Shown here piece by piece: positions 1 to 12,115 of a stretch of 64,000 nt of DNA. The stretch comes from Castor canadensis (taxonomy: Eukaryota; Chordata; Mammalia; Rodentia; Castoridae): positions 133,167,583 through 133,231,582 of the forward strand of contig NC_133390.1 of assembly GCF_047511655.1 (NCBI RefSeq). The letters run 5' to 3'. A program made the position numbers and the translations under genes. Below the pieces are notes generated by a model, which saw nothing but the letters and a program-made list of their open reading frames with translations, was not told where the DNA came from and searched no databases. Within the stretch, counting starts at the first letter, position 1. The number at the start of each line of letters is the position of its first letter.

Positions 1-169
1 TAGAAAATTAAAAAAAAACCCAAAAAACTTCCAAGTTTATATGCAATGCAGTTTCAGTCTTAATAATTTGGGTGTCTGTCTCAATCTCAAGTCCTGGAGT
101 TGGTGCCTCAGATGTTGTTCTGTAGTTGTCTCATCAAAGGGGATGCATAAAGTAGAACAAAACTATACA

Positions 170-211
<42 letters not shown>

Positions 212-1268
212 CCCCACCAAGTGTCCCCAGTTCAAATGCAATACAGTTTCAGTAAGTTTTTCAGCTTGCAGGTGTAATTCGGTAGTTCTCTCATCAAAGG
301 TAGGGAGAAAAAGAAAAAAAATCGTCTGGAGACAGTTCTGAGAGTGGTATCTGCAACTGTGGCTTGCCTGCCTGCTGCTCTCAGCCTGTAGCTGGCGGCA
401 TTATTTATGCAGATCTCTGGGGTGAGCTAGCACTCACCTGGTCCCACAGGCTTTGTTTGCTCAGAGTTCTCCTGTGCGGGAGCCTCTGCTACAGGCTTTC
501 CCCTTTCCAAGCACTGGGAAAGGTGACACTGCCCCCGCGTTGTCAGGCCTGCATGTTTATTTACAGTTCATGTGGGAGGTGGGTCTTCCCCCCTCTCCTC
601 TGAAGTTTTCCTCCCACTGCCACTTTCAGAAGCTTTCCTGCTCCTGCTTACTGGGCGGTGCTGCTGCTCCTGCTGGCCGCCATGTTTGTTTACAGTTCAT
701 GTGGGAAGTGGGTCTTCCCTCCTCTCACAAGCTTCCCCACTCCTGATTGCTGGGCGCGTGCCCTGCTCCCACCAGAGGCTCTCCGGCCCACCCAGCTTGT
801 TTATTTACAGTCCCGGGAAGGATTCCCTTCCCCTGATCTTCAGTGCTCAGCGCGCCCCACCCTTTTTCCAGCGTGTCTTAACTGTTCTTATTGCTTATTA
901 CTCAGTTTCTCCTTTTTTTTTCCCAGGTGGAGGTCAGTCTGTCCAGGGGGCTATGCTGCTCTGGCCCAGGCTTGTCTGTGGGGCTACCGTGGTACCGCAA
1001 AGCTCACCTGGTCCGCATCTTCCCAAGCCGTATGGGCGCCGGCCACTGGCAGCCCTGGGGGCCCTCCTCGTTTCTCCGTTTAATGTGAAGTGGAGATTCT
1101 CTACACCGGCTGAAGATGTGGAGGAGTCAAAATTATGCCTTTTCTTGGTGATTATGCCTGCAAAGTGTGTCTCCAGCGTCTCTCCAAGATTTCACTATAG
1201 GAGGGTCGCTTTCTGCTTCCTACCTTTAGCCGCCATCTTGGAATCCTCCCCAAAGACCTTTTTAATGA
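1..1268 (-). mobile_element. LINE-1 5'UTR (promoter region), antisense, runs off left edge
   Basis: Antisense copy of an L1 5' untranslated region. It aligns by eye over its whole length with 20605-21725, the 5'UTR of the minus-strand L1 further right: shared opening segment, shared 'tctcatcaaagg' blocks and shared end. The complement of 1230-1250 reads as the classic L1 start, a short G-rich run followed by CCAAGATGGC. GC content is higher than in the flanks. Internal tandem structure is visible, with near-repeats starting near 553, 682 and 796. The long open frame at 572-1285 is a by-product of this GC-rich sequence and not a gene. The ORF1 side lies beyond position 1. Confidence 0.85.
172..207. 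repeat. (CA)n microsatellite
   Basis: Perfect run of about 18 CA units inside the antisense L1 5'UTR. The related 5'UTR at 20605-21725 lacks it at the equivalent point, so it grew after the copies diverged. Confidence 0.95.
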
Positions 1269-3405
1269 AAAGTATAAACCACTGAAGAGAGAAATCAAAG
1301 AAGACACTAGAAGATGGAAAGACCTACCATGCTTGTGGACAGTAGAATCAACATTGTGAAAATGGTTATACTATCAAAAGCAATGTACATGTTCAACATG
1401 ATCCCTATCAAAATTCCAATGACATTCTGCACAGAAATAGAGAAAACAATCACGAAACACATATGGAAACACAATAGACATGGGATAGCTAAAGCAATTC
1501 TGAGCAAAATTCCCAATGCTGGATCCAGCACAACACCCAATTGAAAAACCATAATTGAAAACTATACTATAGGTCCATAACAATAAAAATAGCATGGTAT
1601 TGATACAAAACAGATAGGAAGACCAATGGGCCAGAACAGAAGATCTGGCCCAACCCACATATCTATAGCTTACTGATCTTCAACAAAGGAGCCCAAAACG
1701 CACAATGGAGAAAAGGCAGCCTTTTCAACATATGCTGCTGGTAAAATTGGATATTTATATGGGAAAGGCTGAAACTAGATTCCTGTTCTTCACCCTATAT
1801 CAAAATCAACTCAAAGTGTACCAAAGACCTTAATATAAGTCCTGAAAACCTGAAACAACTCCAAGAAGCTGTAGAAAATACACTGGTACATTAGGTATAG
1901 GAAATGACTTCCTAAATAGAACTCAAAAGGCTCAGCATCTAAGAGAAAGAATGAACAAATGGGACTGCATCAAACTAAAGAGCTTCTGCACAGCAAAGGT
2001 AACAGTCACCAGACTCAGGAGGCAGCTCACAGAATGTGAGAAAATCTTTGTCAGCTACTCATCCAATAAGGGACTAATATGCAGAATCTACAGGGAATTA
2101 AAAAAACTCAATCCCCAAAGAATCTACACCCCAATGAAGAAAAGAGCACATGAATTAAACAGGGAATTCTCAAAGGAAGAGGTACAAATGTCTAGTACAT
2201 ACATGAAGTGTGCATCTTTCCTGGTTCTAAAAGAGATGCAATCAAAACAATTAGATTTCATCTCACCCCAGTTAGAATGGCCATAATCAAGGGTAACATA
2301 AACAACAAATGCTGGTGAGGATGTGATGAAACAGGAACCCTTATACACTTTTGGTGGGAATGCAAGTTAGTACAATCACTATGGAAAGCAGTAGGGAGAT
2401 TCCTCAAAAAACTAGAGATAGAACTGCCATATGGTCCAGTGATACCTCTCCTGGGCATCTATGCAAAAGTACATAAGAAAGGATATGATAGACACAACTG
2501 TATACTGATGTTCACCACAGTCCTCTTCACAATAGGCAAGTTCTGGTAACAAACCACATGCCCTACAACTGATGAATGGATCAAGTAATATATATATATA
2601 TACATATATATATACACACATATATATATATATATACATGTATATATCCAATTGAGTACTACTCATCAATAAGGAATAATGACATGGAGTTTGAAGGTAA
2701 ATGGATGCAATTATAGGATATCATGCTAAGTGAAGTTAGTCAGGATCAGAAACACAAAAGTCACATGTTTTCTCTCGTATGTAGAAGATAGATCCAAAGA
2801 TAAACATATATACAAAACCAAGCATGATCATATACAAACTCAGTTTTACAACATGTTTGTAGCGGTAAAACTACTCTATGGCACTTGGGGAAAGAGGGAA
2901 AGGAAAATAGAATGATTAACATCAGTAAGATCACATACCGTAAGATGTAAAGTTAGAGGATATAAGGATGTGTATTGAAAAGTGTTGAAAAACAGGGGTG
3001 GAAGGTAAAGGGGTAAGAGAGAGTATTCGAAGGGGTTGAACAAACCAAAGTAAAGCACATCATCAGTGGGTATACATTGAGACACCCCTTTGAACGTCAC
3101 TTGAATATTAATAATAAAAATCAGGAGTGAAAAATAGGCACAATTGTGCAAGGGAGTACTAGTGGGAGGGGGGAGGGTGAAGCAAGGAGATTAAGGTGAC
3201 TGTGTATGGTTGATGGATTTCATACACCTATATGAAACAGAGCTATAAAACCTCTTGTAATTGCTTTAAGTAGTGTATGGAGGGGGTTGGGGGTGACATG
3301 ATGGGGCAAATAAGTAATGTACAATATAAGTCTAATCAGAATTGTCACTGCAAATCCCTCCATATAATGAATATATCCTAATAAATAACTTGAAATAAAA
3401 AAGTT
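1269..3405 (+). mobile_element. LINE-1 3' part (ORF2 C-terminus and 3'UTR), sense
   Basis: Translation from 1314 gives an L1 ORF2p C-terminal segment ([26 protein letters not shown], then KHIWKH), the conserved stretch downstream of the reverse transcriptase. Further ORF2 C-terminal fragments follow at 1951-2286 with frameshifts. The 3'UTR is purine-rich with G runs (3165-3300) and ends in an A-rich tail near 3400. It joins the inverted 5'UTR directly at about 1268. The order inverted 5' piece then sense 3' piece is the pattern expected of twin priming, but two separate insertions cannot be excluded. Confidence 0.85.
2587..2647. repeat. (TA)n/(CA) microsatellite inside L1 ORF2
   Basis: Alternating TA with a few CA steps. 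It sits exactly where L1 ORF2 normally reads 'gtggtatatatacacaatgga', so the short native TA tract expanded in place and destroyed the reading frame. Confidence 0.9.
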
Positions 3406-3417
3406 CAAATGGGCATT

Positions 3418-3640
3418 TTTGTGTTGGTCTCTTTCAGGCTCTTCTGTTAGGTCTTATTAATCTATGTGCCTGTTACCCAGCTAATGCCACACCATCTTGA
3501 ATACCTTGGTTATACAGTAGGTGTTAATATTGTGTAGATTATTTCTACTTTACTATTGGTGGTCAAGATTGTTTAGTTATTCTGGAGCATATACCATTCC
3601 AATGCTTATTTTAAAATTAACATGATTATGTCTACAAAAA
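3418..3640 (-). mobile_element. Old L1 fragment, antisense
   Basis: Resembles the antisense of an ORF2 stretch seen in many old L1s (the 'ctatgtgcctgtta' and 'ataccttggttatacagta' segments). It is strongly diverged and its boundaries are approximate. Confidence 0.5.
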
Positions 3641-3649
3641 ATCTGTTTA

Positions 3650-5030
3650 CACTCAGGAAAGCCAAAAGAATTTTTAAAAAAGGACAAAATTGGAAGACTC
3701 AACATTTCTTAATTTAAAAACTTACTACAAAACCACAGGAACCAAGTCAGTGTGGTAGCAGCAGAAAGGCATACAAATAGGCCAATGAAATGGAAATGAG
3801 TCCAGAATTAAATCTTACATGTATGATTGAATATTTTGGCAGGGGTAGCAAGAAAATTCAAAGGGAAAGAAAAGGTTTTTCAACAAATTTTGTAAGAACA
3901 AGTGGATAAACATATGCAAAAGAATGATGTTGTACTCTTTCCATACCTAAAAGATTAAATAAAAATGGATGATAAATCTGAATGTTAGAATTAAAGCTAT
4001 GAAATTGTTTGGGCAAAACATAGAAGGCCATCTTTGTAACTGTGAGTTAGGCAATACTTTTCAAAATACAATACCAAATCATAAATGACAAAAGGAGAAG
4101 TAAACAAACTGAATTCATCAAATTAAAATTTTGTCCTGCAGATAGAAGTTACAAGGAGGGAAAAGAGAATCCACATATTGAAAGAAAGGGACTGCATCAG
4201 AACATATAAAGAACTATTACACTGAGATTACAAATGGGCAAGGCATCCAAACAGATGGTTCTCCAAGAGATTTGCAAGTGGCCAGTAGACGTGTAAAAAG
4301 GTGCTAAATATATTAGCATTTAGGGAAATGAAAATCCTAATCACAAGTAGATATCCGTATGTGTCATATTAACACAAAGTAAGTTAAAATTTACAGAAAA
4401 TATGCAGATTATCAAGTATATGTAGAGGTGTGAAGGAATTGGAACACTTTTACATTCATTACTGTGGAACTGTAAGATGGTACAGCTGCTCTGAAAACCA
4501 GCTTGCCAGTTCCTCTAAACAAAAGCATTATGTTAATACAAAAAGCTGTACACAAACATTCACTGCAGCTTTATTTGTGATAAACAAAAAATTGTTAATA
4601 ACACAAATGCCTATCAACTAATGAACACATGAATAATATTTGGCATTTCTATACAATGGAATATTTTTCAGCAGTAAGGAAAGAATGTTATAGATACATG
4701 CTACATGTATTTGAAAACATTATACTAAGACAACATAAGCCAGTCATAGAAGAATCACTATTATATGATTTCATACATATGAAATGTCCATCACATGAAC
4801 AGGCAATTTTAGACACATTAAAAGATTTGTGATCATATTGGACTGGATTCAGGAATAAGGAGAGTGATTGCTGTGATTCCCAGTTCTTCACGGAGTAGTA
4901 GAAAGTATCCTAAAATTAGATTGTTGGGAGGGTTGCACAGCTATCTAATAATACAAGGCACTGATACTACACTTTAAATGGGTAAATTGTGCACCGATTG
5001 AATTATATCTCAATAAAACTGTTAAAAACT
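3650..5030 (+). mobile_element. Old L1 (L1M-type) ORF2 C-terminus and 3' end, sense
   Basis: Follows the typical order of the L1 ORF2 3' region: a segment around 3720-3800 that reads like 'acaaaaccacaggaacc', a segment near 4430 corresponding to 'ggaacacttttacattc', then the 'acaatggaatatttttcagc' block at 4657, ending in an A-rich tail near 5030. Many stops and indels mark it as old. Short open frames at 4430-4621 and 4629-4832 are relics of ORF2. Confidence 0.75.
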
Positions 5031-5209
5031 TTCTGATAGTTTGATAGGAACTGCACAAAAACTGCAAATGGATTTGGTCAGAATTGACATTCTTATTCAG
5101 CCAAGTCTTCCAATCTATGAACATGGTATATCTCACCATTCATTTCCACATTATTTAATTATTTCATAAGTTTGTAATTTTAAGGGCACAGGCTGTGAAC
5201 ATTTTTTAT

Positions 5210-5760
5210 TCCAAGTATTTGATTTTTTGAAGTGATTCTAAATGCTTATTTTGTTTCTACTTCTGGTTTGCACATTACACACTTTTTTTTGCCATTATGT
5301 GATTAGGTTTTGCTCAGTCATTAGATTTAAGAAGTATTATTATGGTTTTAAGAAGTTTTTGTGTTAAGTTTTTTGTTAATGGCTGAGGATTTTTCACTCA
5401 GTCATATTATCTTCAAATTATAGTTTTCTTTCAAAGTTGTATTTTTTTATGCCTTATATTTCTTTCCTTTACCTTATTTCAGTAGCTAAAACTTCCATTA
5501 TTATGCTGACCAGGTATGAAGAGAATGGACATCTTTGACTCAGTCCCAATCTTAGAGGAAAAGCATTTTATCTTTCACGTTTATGCATGATTTCAGTAGT
5601 ATTTTTGTTGGTTGCTCTTTATCCAGTTAAGGAAGATCTTCCTTGTGATATTTCCATGTATTATTACCAGAATTGGTTCATTTCCTCAATTTTTCTTCTT
5701 TCTACCTTAGTCCCCTTTTAATGGTGATATCAACAGGTTAAAAAATTCTATATTCATTCT
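5210..5760 (-). mobile_element. Old L1 fragment, antisense ORF2
   Basis: On the minus strand this reads as a diverged ORF2 segment. The forward-strand signature is 'tccagttaaggaagatcttcc' and 'cattattatgctgaccaggtatg', familiar antisense L1M sequence. No open frame survives. Boundaries are approximate. Confidence 0.6.
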
Positions 5761-5854
5761 TGTATGGAGAGTACATAAACTATTTTTACTTTCTTCACTT
5801 CCTTCTTTTACCTACTCACTCTCATGGATGACTTCCCCTTAGTATGACCTGCTT

Positions 5855-8565
5855 TTTAAAATAATATTGCTGTATTTGTATTAGGTGTTTTGGCCTTCTG
5901 AATCTGGCTTACTTCACTTAGATGATGTCCTCCAGTTCCAACCATTTTCCTGCAAATAAAAAACTTTGTTCTTCTTTGTGGCTGGATAAAATTCCATTGC
6001 ATATAAATGCCACGTTTTCTTAATCTATTCATCAGTATTGGGGAATAATGGCTATTCCTATAAGTATAGCTATTGTGAATAATGCTGCAATAAACATTGA
6101 TATGCAGGTGTCTTTGTTGTAACCTGACTTTCATTCCTTTGGGTATATTCCTAAGAACTGAATTGCTGGATCATATGGCAGTTAAATTTTTAGTGTTTTG
6201 AGGAGATTCTGTACTATTTTCTGAAGTGATTGTACAAATTCACATTCCCACCAGCAGTGTACGAGTGTTCCCTTTTTCCCACATCCTAGCCAACATTTGT
6301 TGTTGTTTGTGTTGGTGATGGTAGCCATTCTAACAAGAGTGAGGTGGAATCTAATTGTGGTTTTGATTTGCATTTTATTTATGGCCAAGGATGTTGATCA
6401 TTCTTCATGTATTTTTTTGGCCATTTGGACTTCTTCCTTTGAAAAATCTCTGTTCAGTTCATTTGTGCATTTATTCATTGGGTCATTGATTTTTTGAGAA
6501 TTTAGTTTTCTGAGCTCCTTGTGTATTCCGGTTATCAGTCCCTTGTCAGATATATAGCTGGCAAAGATTTTCTTCCATTCTGTGGGCATCTCTTCAATTT
6601 GGTTGAAAATTAAAGAAAACCATTTCTTTAGTTGTACAGAATCTTTTTAATTTGATTTAGTTCCATTTGTCAATTCTTTCTCTTAGTTGCTGAGCCATTA
6701 GAGTTCATTGCCCATGCCTGTTAATTACAGTTAATCCCTTGCTTTTTCTTGTACTAGCTTCAAAGTTTGAAGTCTTATATTAAGCACCTTGAGTTAACAC
6801 TTGCACAGGGTGATAGACATAGATCTAATTTTAGTTTTCTTCATGCAGATATCCAGTTTTTCCAGGAACATTTGTTGAAGAGGGTATGTTTTCTCCACCA
6901 TATATTTTTGGCACATTTATCAAAAACCTGTTGGGCATAGTTATGTGGATTCATATCTAGGTCTTCTATTCTGTTCCCTTGGTCTTCATATCTGTCTTTG
7001 TGCTGGTACCATGCTGTTTTTAATTCTATGGATCTGTAGTGTAGTTTGAATTCAGGTATTGTGATACCTTCAGCATTGCCTTTTTGCTCAACATTGCCTT
7101 GGCTATTTGTTGTCTTTAGTGCTTCCAAATGAACTTCAGGGTTGATTTTACAATTTCTGCCATGAATGTCATTGGAATTTTGATGGGGATTGCCTTGAAC
7201 ATGTAGATTGCTTTTTGGTAGTATAGCCATTTTCACAATATTGATTCTACCAATCCATGAGCATGGGAGGCTCTTCTATCTTCTGTAATTTTCTTCAATT
7301 TCTTTCTTCAATGGTTTATAGTTCTCCTTATAGAGGGTGTTCATAACCTTTGTTAAGTTTATTTCTAGGTAGTTTACTTTTTGAAGCTATTGTAAATGGA
7401 ATTTTTTCTTATATTCTTTCTTAATCTGTTTATTGTTGGTGTATAGGAAGACTACTGATTTTTGCACATTGATTTTTTTATATGGTTACTTTGCTGAACT
7501 GTCTATGAAGTCTAGGATTTTTTGGTAGAGATTTTTGGGTCTTTTAGGTATAAGATCATGTCATCAGCAAATAGGCATAGTTTGACTACTTCCTTTCTGA
7601 TTTTCATCCCTTTCATTTCTTCTTCATGTCTTATTGCTCTAGCTAGGAATCCCAAGTCTATATTGAATAAGAGTGGAGAGAGTGGACATCCTTGTCGCAT
7701 TCTTAACTTTAGAAGAAATGGTTTCAGATTTTCCCCATTTAGTATGATGTTGGCTATAGGCTTGTCATAGATAGCCTTTATTATGTTGATGTAGATTCCT
7801 TTTATTCTTAGTTTCAGCTTTTATTATGAAGGGACGTTGAATTTTATCAAGGGCTTTTCCTGCACCTATAGAGATGATCATGTGGTTTTTGTCCTTGCTT
7901 CTGTTAATGTGCAGTATTACATTTAATGATTTATGTACATTGAACTATTCTTATATCTCTTGGATGAAACTGACTTGATCATGTCATATGTTCTTTTTGA
8001 TATTCTGTTGAATTATGTTTGCCAATATTGTATTGAGGATATTTACATCTAAGTTCATTAAAGAGATTGTCCTATAATTCTCTCTCTCTCTTTTTTTTGT
8101 TGTTGTGTCCTTTCCTGATTTGGAGATGAATGTAAAACTGGCTTCATAGAATGGATTTGGCAGTGTTCCTTTCCTTTCTATTTTATGAAAAAGTTTTAGG
8201 AGTATTAGTGTTAGCTTTTCTTTAAAGATCTGGTGGAATTCAGCAGTGACTATGTCAGGTCCCGGATTTTTCTTTTTTAGGAGATTTTTTTATTGCTGCT
8301 TCAGTTTCATTGCATATTATAGATCTGTTTAAGAGATTAATATATGTGTCTATAAATTTGTCCATTTGTTCTAGATTTTCCAATGTATGTGAATATAGGT
8401 GTTCAAAGTAGTCCTTAATGATTTCCTTGGGTTTTTTTTTTTATCTCCACCTTTCCAGTTCAAATTTTATTAATTTGGTCTTTCCCCCCCTCATTTTTGT
8501 CAGATTTGCCAGGATTTTTTCAGTCTTATTTATCTTTTCAAAGAACCAGCCTTCTTTTCCATTGA
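5855..8565 (-). mobile_element. LINE-1 ORF2, antisense, both ends missing
   Basis: A 2.7-kb minus-strand L1 covering ORF2 from the reverse-transcriptase region to near its C-terminus. The frame at 7512-7700 carries RT motifs: [14 protein letters not shown] and then the catalytic FADDMILYL. The frame at 6841-7236 corresponds to the segment after RT, with [12 protein letters not shown] sequence. The frame at 6398-6589 is near the C-terminus. Frames are broken by indels, so it is inactive. It lacks a recognisable 3'UTR or poly(T) at 5855, and ends abruptly near 8565, where a sense L1 begins. The two overlap in element coordinates, so they are two separate copies. Confidence 0.9.
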
Positions 8566-8574
8566 AAGTATAAA

Positions 8575-9425
8575 TATAAAATATAAATAGAACATTGATC
8601 TAACATATGATCCAGCAATACCACTCTTGGGGATATACCCAAAAGAATGTGACACAGGTTACTTCAGAGGCACCTGCACACCCATGTTTACTGCAGCACT
8701 ATTCACAATAGCCAAGTTATGGAAACAGCTAAGATGCCCCACCACTGACGAACGGATTAAGAAAATGTGGTATTTATACACAATGGAATTTTATGCAACC
8801 ATGAAGAATAATGAAATGTTATCATTTGCAGATAAATGGATGGAATTGGAGAACATCATTCTGAGTGAGTTTAGCCTGGCCCAAAAGACCAAAAATCGTA
8901 TGTTCTCCCTCACATGCGGACATTAGATCAGGGGCAAACACAACAAGGGGATTGGAGTTTGAGCACATGATAAAGCAGAAGGACACAGGAAGGTATAAGG
9001 ATTGGTAAGACACCCAAAAAACTAGATAGCATTTGTTGCCATCATTGCAGAGAAACTAAAGCAGATACTTCAAAGCAACTGAGGACAATAGTAGAAGGGA
9101 ACTGGACACTAGAGAAAAGGTTAGTTCGAGAAGAATTAACTTAGAAGGTAACACACATGCACAGGAAAGCAATGCAAGTCAACTTCCCATATAGCTATCC
9201 TTATCTCAACTAGCAAAAACACTTGGTCCTTCCTATTATTGCTTATACTCTCTTTTCAACAAAATTAGAGACATAGGCAAAATAGTTTCTGCCTGGTAGT
9301 GAGGGGTAAAGGGGATAAGGGAGGTAGCAGGGGGAGGAGGTAAGGAAGGGGCTAGGGAGAAGGGGGGAGAAATGACCCAAACATTGTATGCACATGTGAA
9401 TAAAATAAAAATTAAAAAAAAAAAG
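8575..9425 (+). mobile_element. LINE-1 3' end (last ORF2 segment, 3'UTR, poly(A)), sense
   Basis: Starts within the last ORF2 segment; the frame at 8627-8926 includes WYLYTMEFYATMKNNEM and then FADKWMELENI, conserved near the L1 ORF2 C-terminus. The 3'UTR carries a G-rich purine tract at 9300-9370, then 'acccaaacattgtatgcac' and an A-rich tail at 9405-9425. The same 3' terminus recurs in antisense at 52249-52342, so it marks the end of one L1 subfamily in this genome. Confidence 0.9.
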
Positions 9426-10310
9426 AAAGTTGTTCTGGCAGTAAGGAGGACAACAGGTAGAAAGAGAAAGAATGGAGTTGAGTGGGAAATTAAGTGGAAA
9501 GCAAACCCAGCCCAGCGCCTCCATTACTTCAGTCAAATTTCAAGTGGCCATGTGCTCCTACCACCCTTCCAGGACAAAGGTTGGGTAACAACATTCCCAG
9601 ACATGGCAAAACATGGCCTTGCCCCAACTTTACCTAATTTTCAGGAGCTTTTGGACTGTGGATAAAGGTGGATTTACATCTTGGAAAGAGAGAAATTCTA
9701 AAAGGTCTAAAAATAGTTCATGCAAAGTTGAGAGCTGGGTCACTGGGAAGGACAAGGGGGCAGCAACTAAATGGAGATCTCATGTTGCCAATGACCATGG
9801 TGATAGAAGGCCGAGATGACAGGTAAGCCAGCACAGTGTCATTGTACAGACTTTGGCCTTTTAGATCTGTCACTTCTCAGCCACAGAGCCGTAGTCAAAT
9901 CACTGAGCCAAGGACCCTAGATGTCTTTGTAATGTGACTGCTTAGCTACTATGAGTAAGAAATGAGAGCATGAATATTAGGTGTCTGCATGAGATTCATT
10001 TTGGGTCATATTAGGGCTATAGTGTGGATTTTCTGGTGTGGCCTCAACCCACTAGCTGCCAGTTCATCTCCTTTAGTTGTAACAAACAAAAGTGTCTCTA
10101 GATACTGCCAAATGTTACCTGGAGGGACAAAATCACTTGTAGTTAAGAAAAATGAGACAGGTCCTGTGAAAAACTTTCTTGACTTCTCCATCTGTGCACT
10201 ATCCACCCATAGTGCTATATGCACTTGGTTTTTCCCTTTATCCACAGCCCTACAGGAACAGCAGCAACAGAAATCATTACATGTGGTAAATGTGCAACTA
10301 TCATCCATGT
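9426..10310. other. Non-coding stretch, nothing recognised
   Basis: No repeat family, exon or RNA gene recognised. The short open frames here (for example 9989-10384) have no familiar domain and run into the following simple repeat. Confidence 0.5.
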
Positions 10311-10319
10311 GGTTATGTG

Positions 10320-10605
10320 CATGGATGGATGGATGGATGAGCACATGGGTGGAAGGAGGGAAGGAGAAAGAGATGGAAAGATGAATAGGTAGGTAGATGA
10401 GTGAAGGGAGAGAGGGAAGGAGGGGGAGAGGTTTGGATGTATGGATGGACAGATGAATGAGTGAGTGGATGGAGGAGGGAGTGGAGGGTAGATGGATTTG
10501 TGGGTAGAAGAATGGATGGATGGAAGTGTAGATAGAAGGACAGATGAATACATGGATGAATGGATGTATGGATGGGCTGATGGTAGGTAGGTGGATGGAT
10601 ATTGA
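10320..10605. repeat. Degenerate (ATGG)n tetranucleotide array
   Basis: Opens with several perfect ATGG units, then drifts into GAAGGAGGG- and GTGGATGGAGG-like variants over about 280 bp. Complementary-strand frames give Pro/Ser/His-rich low-complexity peptides (10313-10774) that should not be called genes. A second, similar array lies at 50372-50660. Confidence 0.9.
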
Positions 10606-11929
10606 ACTGATTTCTAGAATTGAAGAACAACCCCATTGACAGGTGACAATTCCAGGTAACTACCAAGAGATTTCTCCTCATCACAAAGCAGAAACATTGA
10701 TCACTGAGGCAGAGAGCAAGAAATGATAGAGAAGTCCTTAGGCAATATACCCCTTCAGGACAGAGTACAGACAATTTTATACTCCTACCCAGGAAGTTTC
10801 AAAGGTTGGAATTATAATTGTTTCTGACCTGAGAAAAAAAACAAGAACTTCTGCAGCTACAACAGTTGAGAAGACTCACACTTTAGAATAATGACAATGG
10901 CTTAAGCGAAATGCTACCTTGACCAAAGTATTATTTATACTTGAAATATTTATCAGCTTCTCTTGAATTCTCTCCATTATGTACAACTTTGAACTTTGAT
11001 GTAGAGAGCAAATCACCTCTCCCACCCACCACTGTCTTTCTCCTTGCCTGTAGTCAAGAACTCACACAAGGAAGGAACTTGGATATCTCCAGGTACTCAG
11101 ATCCTTAGAGCTGCTTTGGGGGAACCTGGGCTGGGAGATCAACATTTCTACATGGTATGGACAGTGATCTCAGGGTAGAAGCATAGAAGCTCCCAGACAT
11201 TAAGGAAATGCTATCTGCTCTTCCCAGGCAATAAAGTAATTCTAAGAATTCTAGACACAGACCATTGCATTGCCTAATAGCTTTTAATCCTGGAATCCCA
11301 AGTGCCAGAGACAACATCAACCTCTTTCCAATCCACTTTCCATTCTTACAGCCTGAAATTCCCTCTCAACATCTATAGCTTAGCTTTGACCAGGGTTGAC
11401 CTTGGCCTTCTCACTTCTATAAACGTTGCCTACATTGGAAAGCTGCTATCTTGACTTTGAATAACAACTATTTACTGATGACACATAAGCTTATCTCTGT
11501 AGTCTTATCTCACACCAAAATGCCAAGTTCGTATTTCCCAAGTGTATGCTCAGTGTCTCTGCTTTGATATCAAATAGAATTCTCTCACATAGCATTTCCT
11601 AAAATGGTCCCCAAGATGTCCCCCTAAAGCTGAACCTTACAGTTCATCTCAGCGAACACTGAGCCCTGATGCTCAAACTTTTCCACATGAATGTCTGCAC
11701 AGATGGAGAAAACTGGCATTCCAAATCAAGGAAGAAGACAGCATTACTGAGTGCTTCCACAGAACCACAATTCCTCCTTGTAAGAGGAAAAACAACAAGG
11801 GAGCATACCAGTCCCCTTATTCAAATGTACAAGAGATCAGAGGATTAAGCCCAGCCAGTGTTGTTAAGAATCATATTCCCGAGAATGGGTTACATCAGGG
11901 ATTTTCCTGTGACAGGCCTTTGCAATAAA
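10606..11929. other. Non-coding unique sequence
   Basis: No recognised repeat or gene. Mixed composition with no open frame of interest. Confidence 0.5.
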
Positions 11930-12115
11930 GGATTTACATGCATTGCCTCACTTACCCTACACTGACACTTGTGATACAGCTATCATTATTATTGTGCCTC
12001 TTTTACAGGTGAGGAAACTGAGGCCCAGAGAGTAACTTTCCAAGCAGCAATGTATGGAAGAGCCATGACTGAGACCTAGCAGTCTGACTGCTAGTCCATG
12101 CTCTTGCCCACTGCA
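11930..12115 (+). mobile_element. MIR SINE fragment
   Basis: The core 'gaggaaactgaggcccagag' at 12011-12030, preceded by 'cattgcctcacttaccc'-like sequence and followed by a decayed 'gtaactttccaagcagc', matches the well-known MIR tRNA-derived SINE. It is ancient and diverged. Confidence 0.8.

Noticed and set aside
572..1285. 237-codon open frame as a gene
   Set aside because: It lies wholly in the antisense L1 5'UTR, has no domain, and two other frames are also open there. The cause is GC-rich composition.
5855..9425. Single twin-primed L1 (antisense 5855-8565 plus sense 8575-9425)
   Set aside because: Both parts include the same ORF2 C-terminal segment, so they cannot derive from one template by simple inversion.
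10313..10774. 153-codon Ser/His/Pro-rich protein, minus strand
   Set aside because: It is the translation of the degenerate ATGG array, a simple-repeat artefact.
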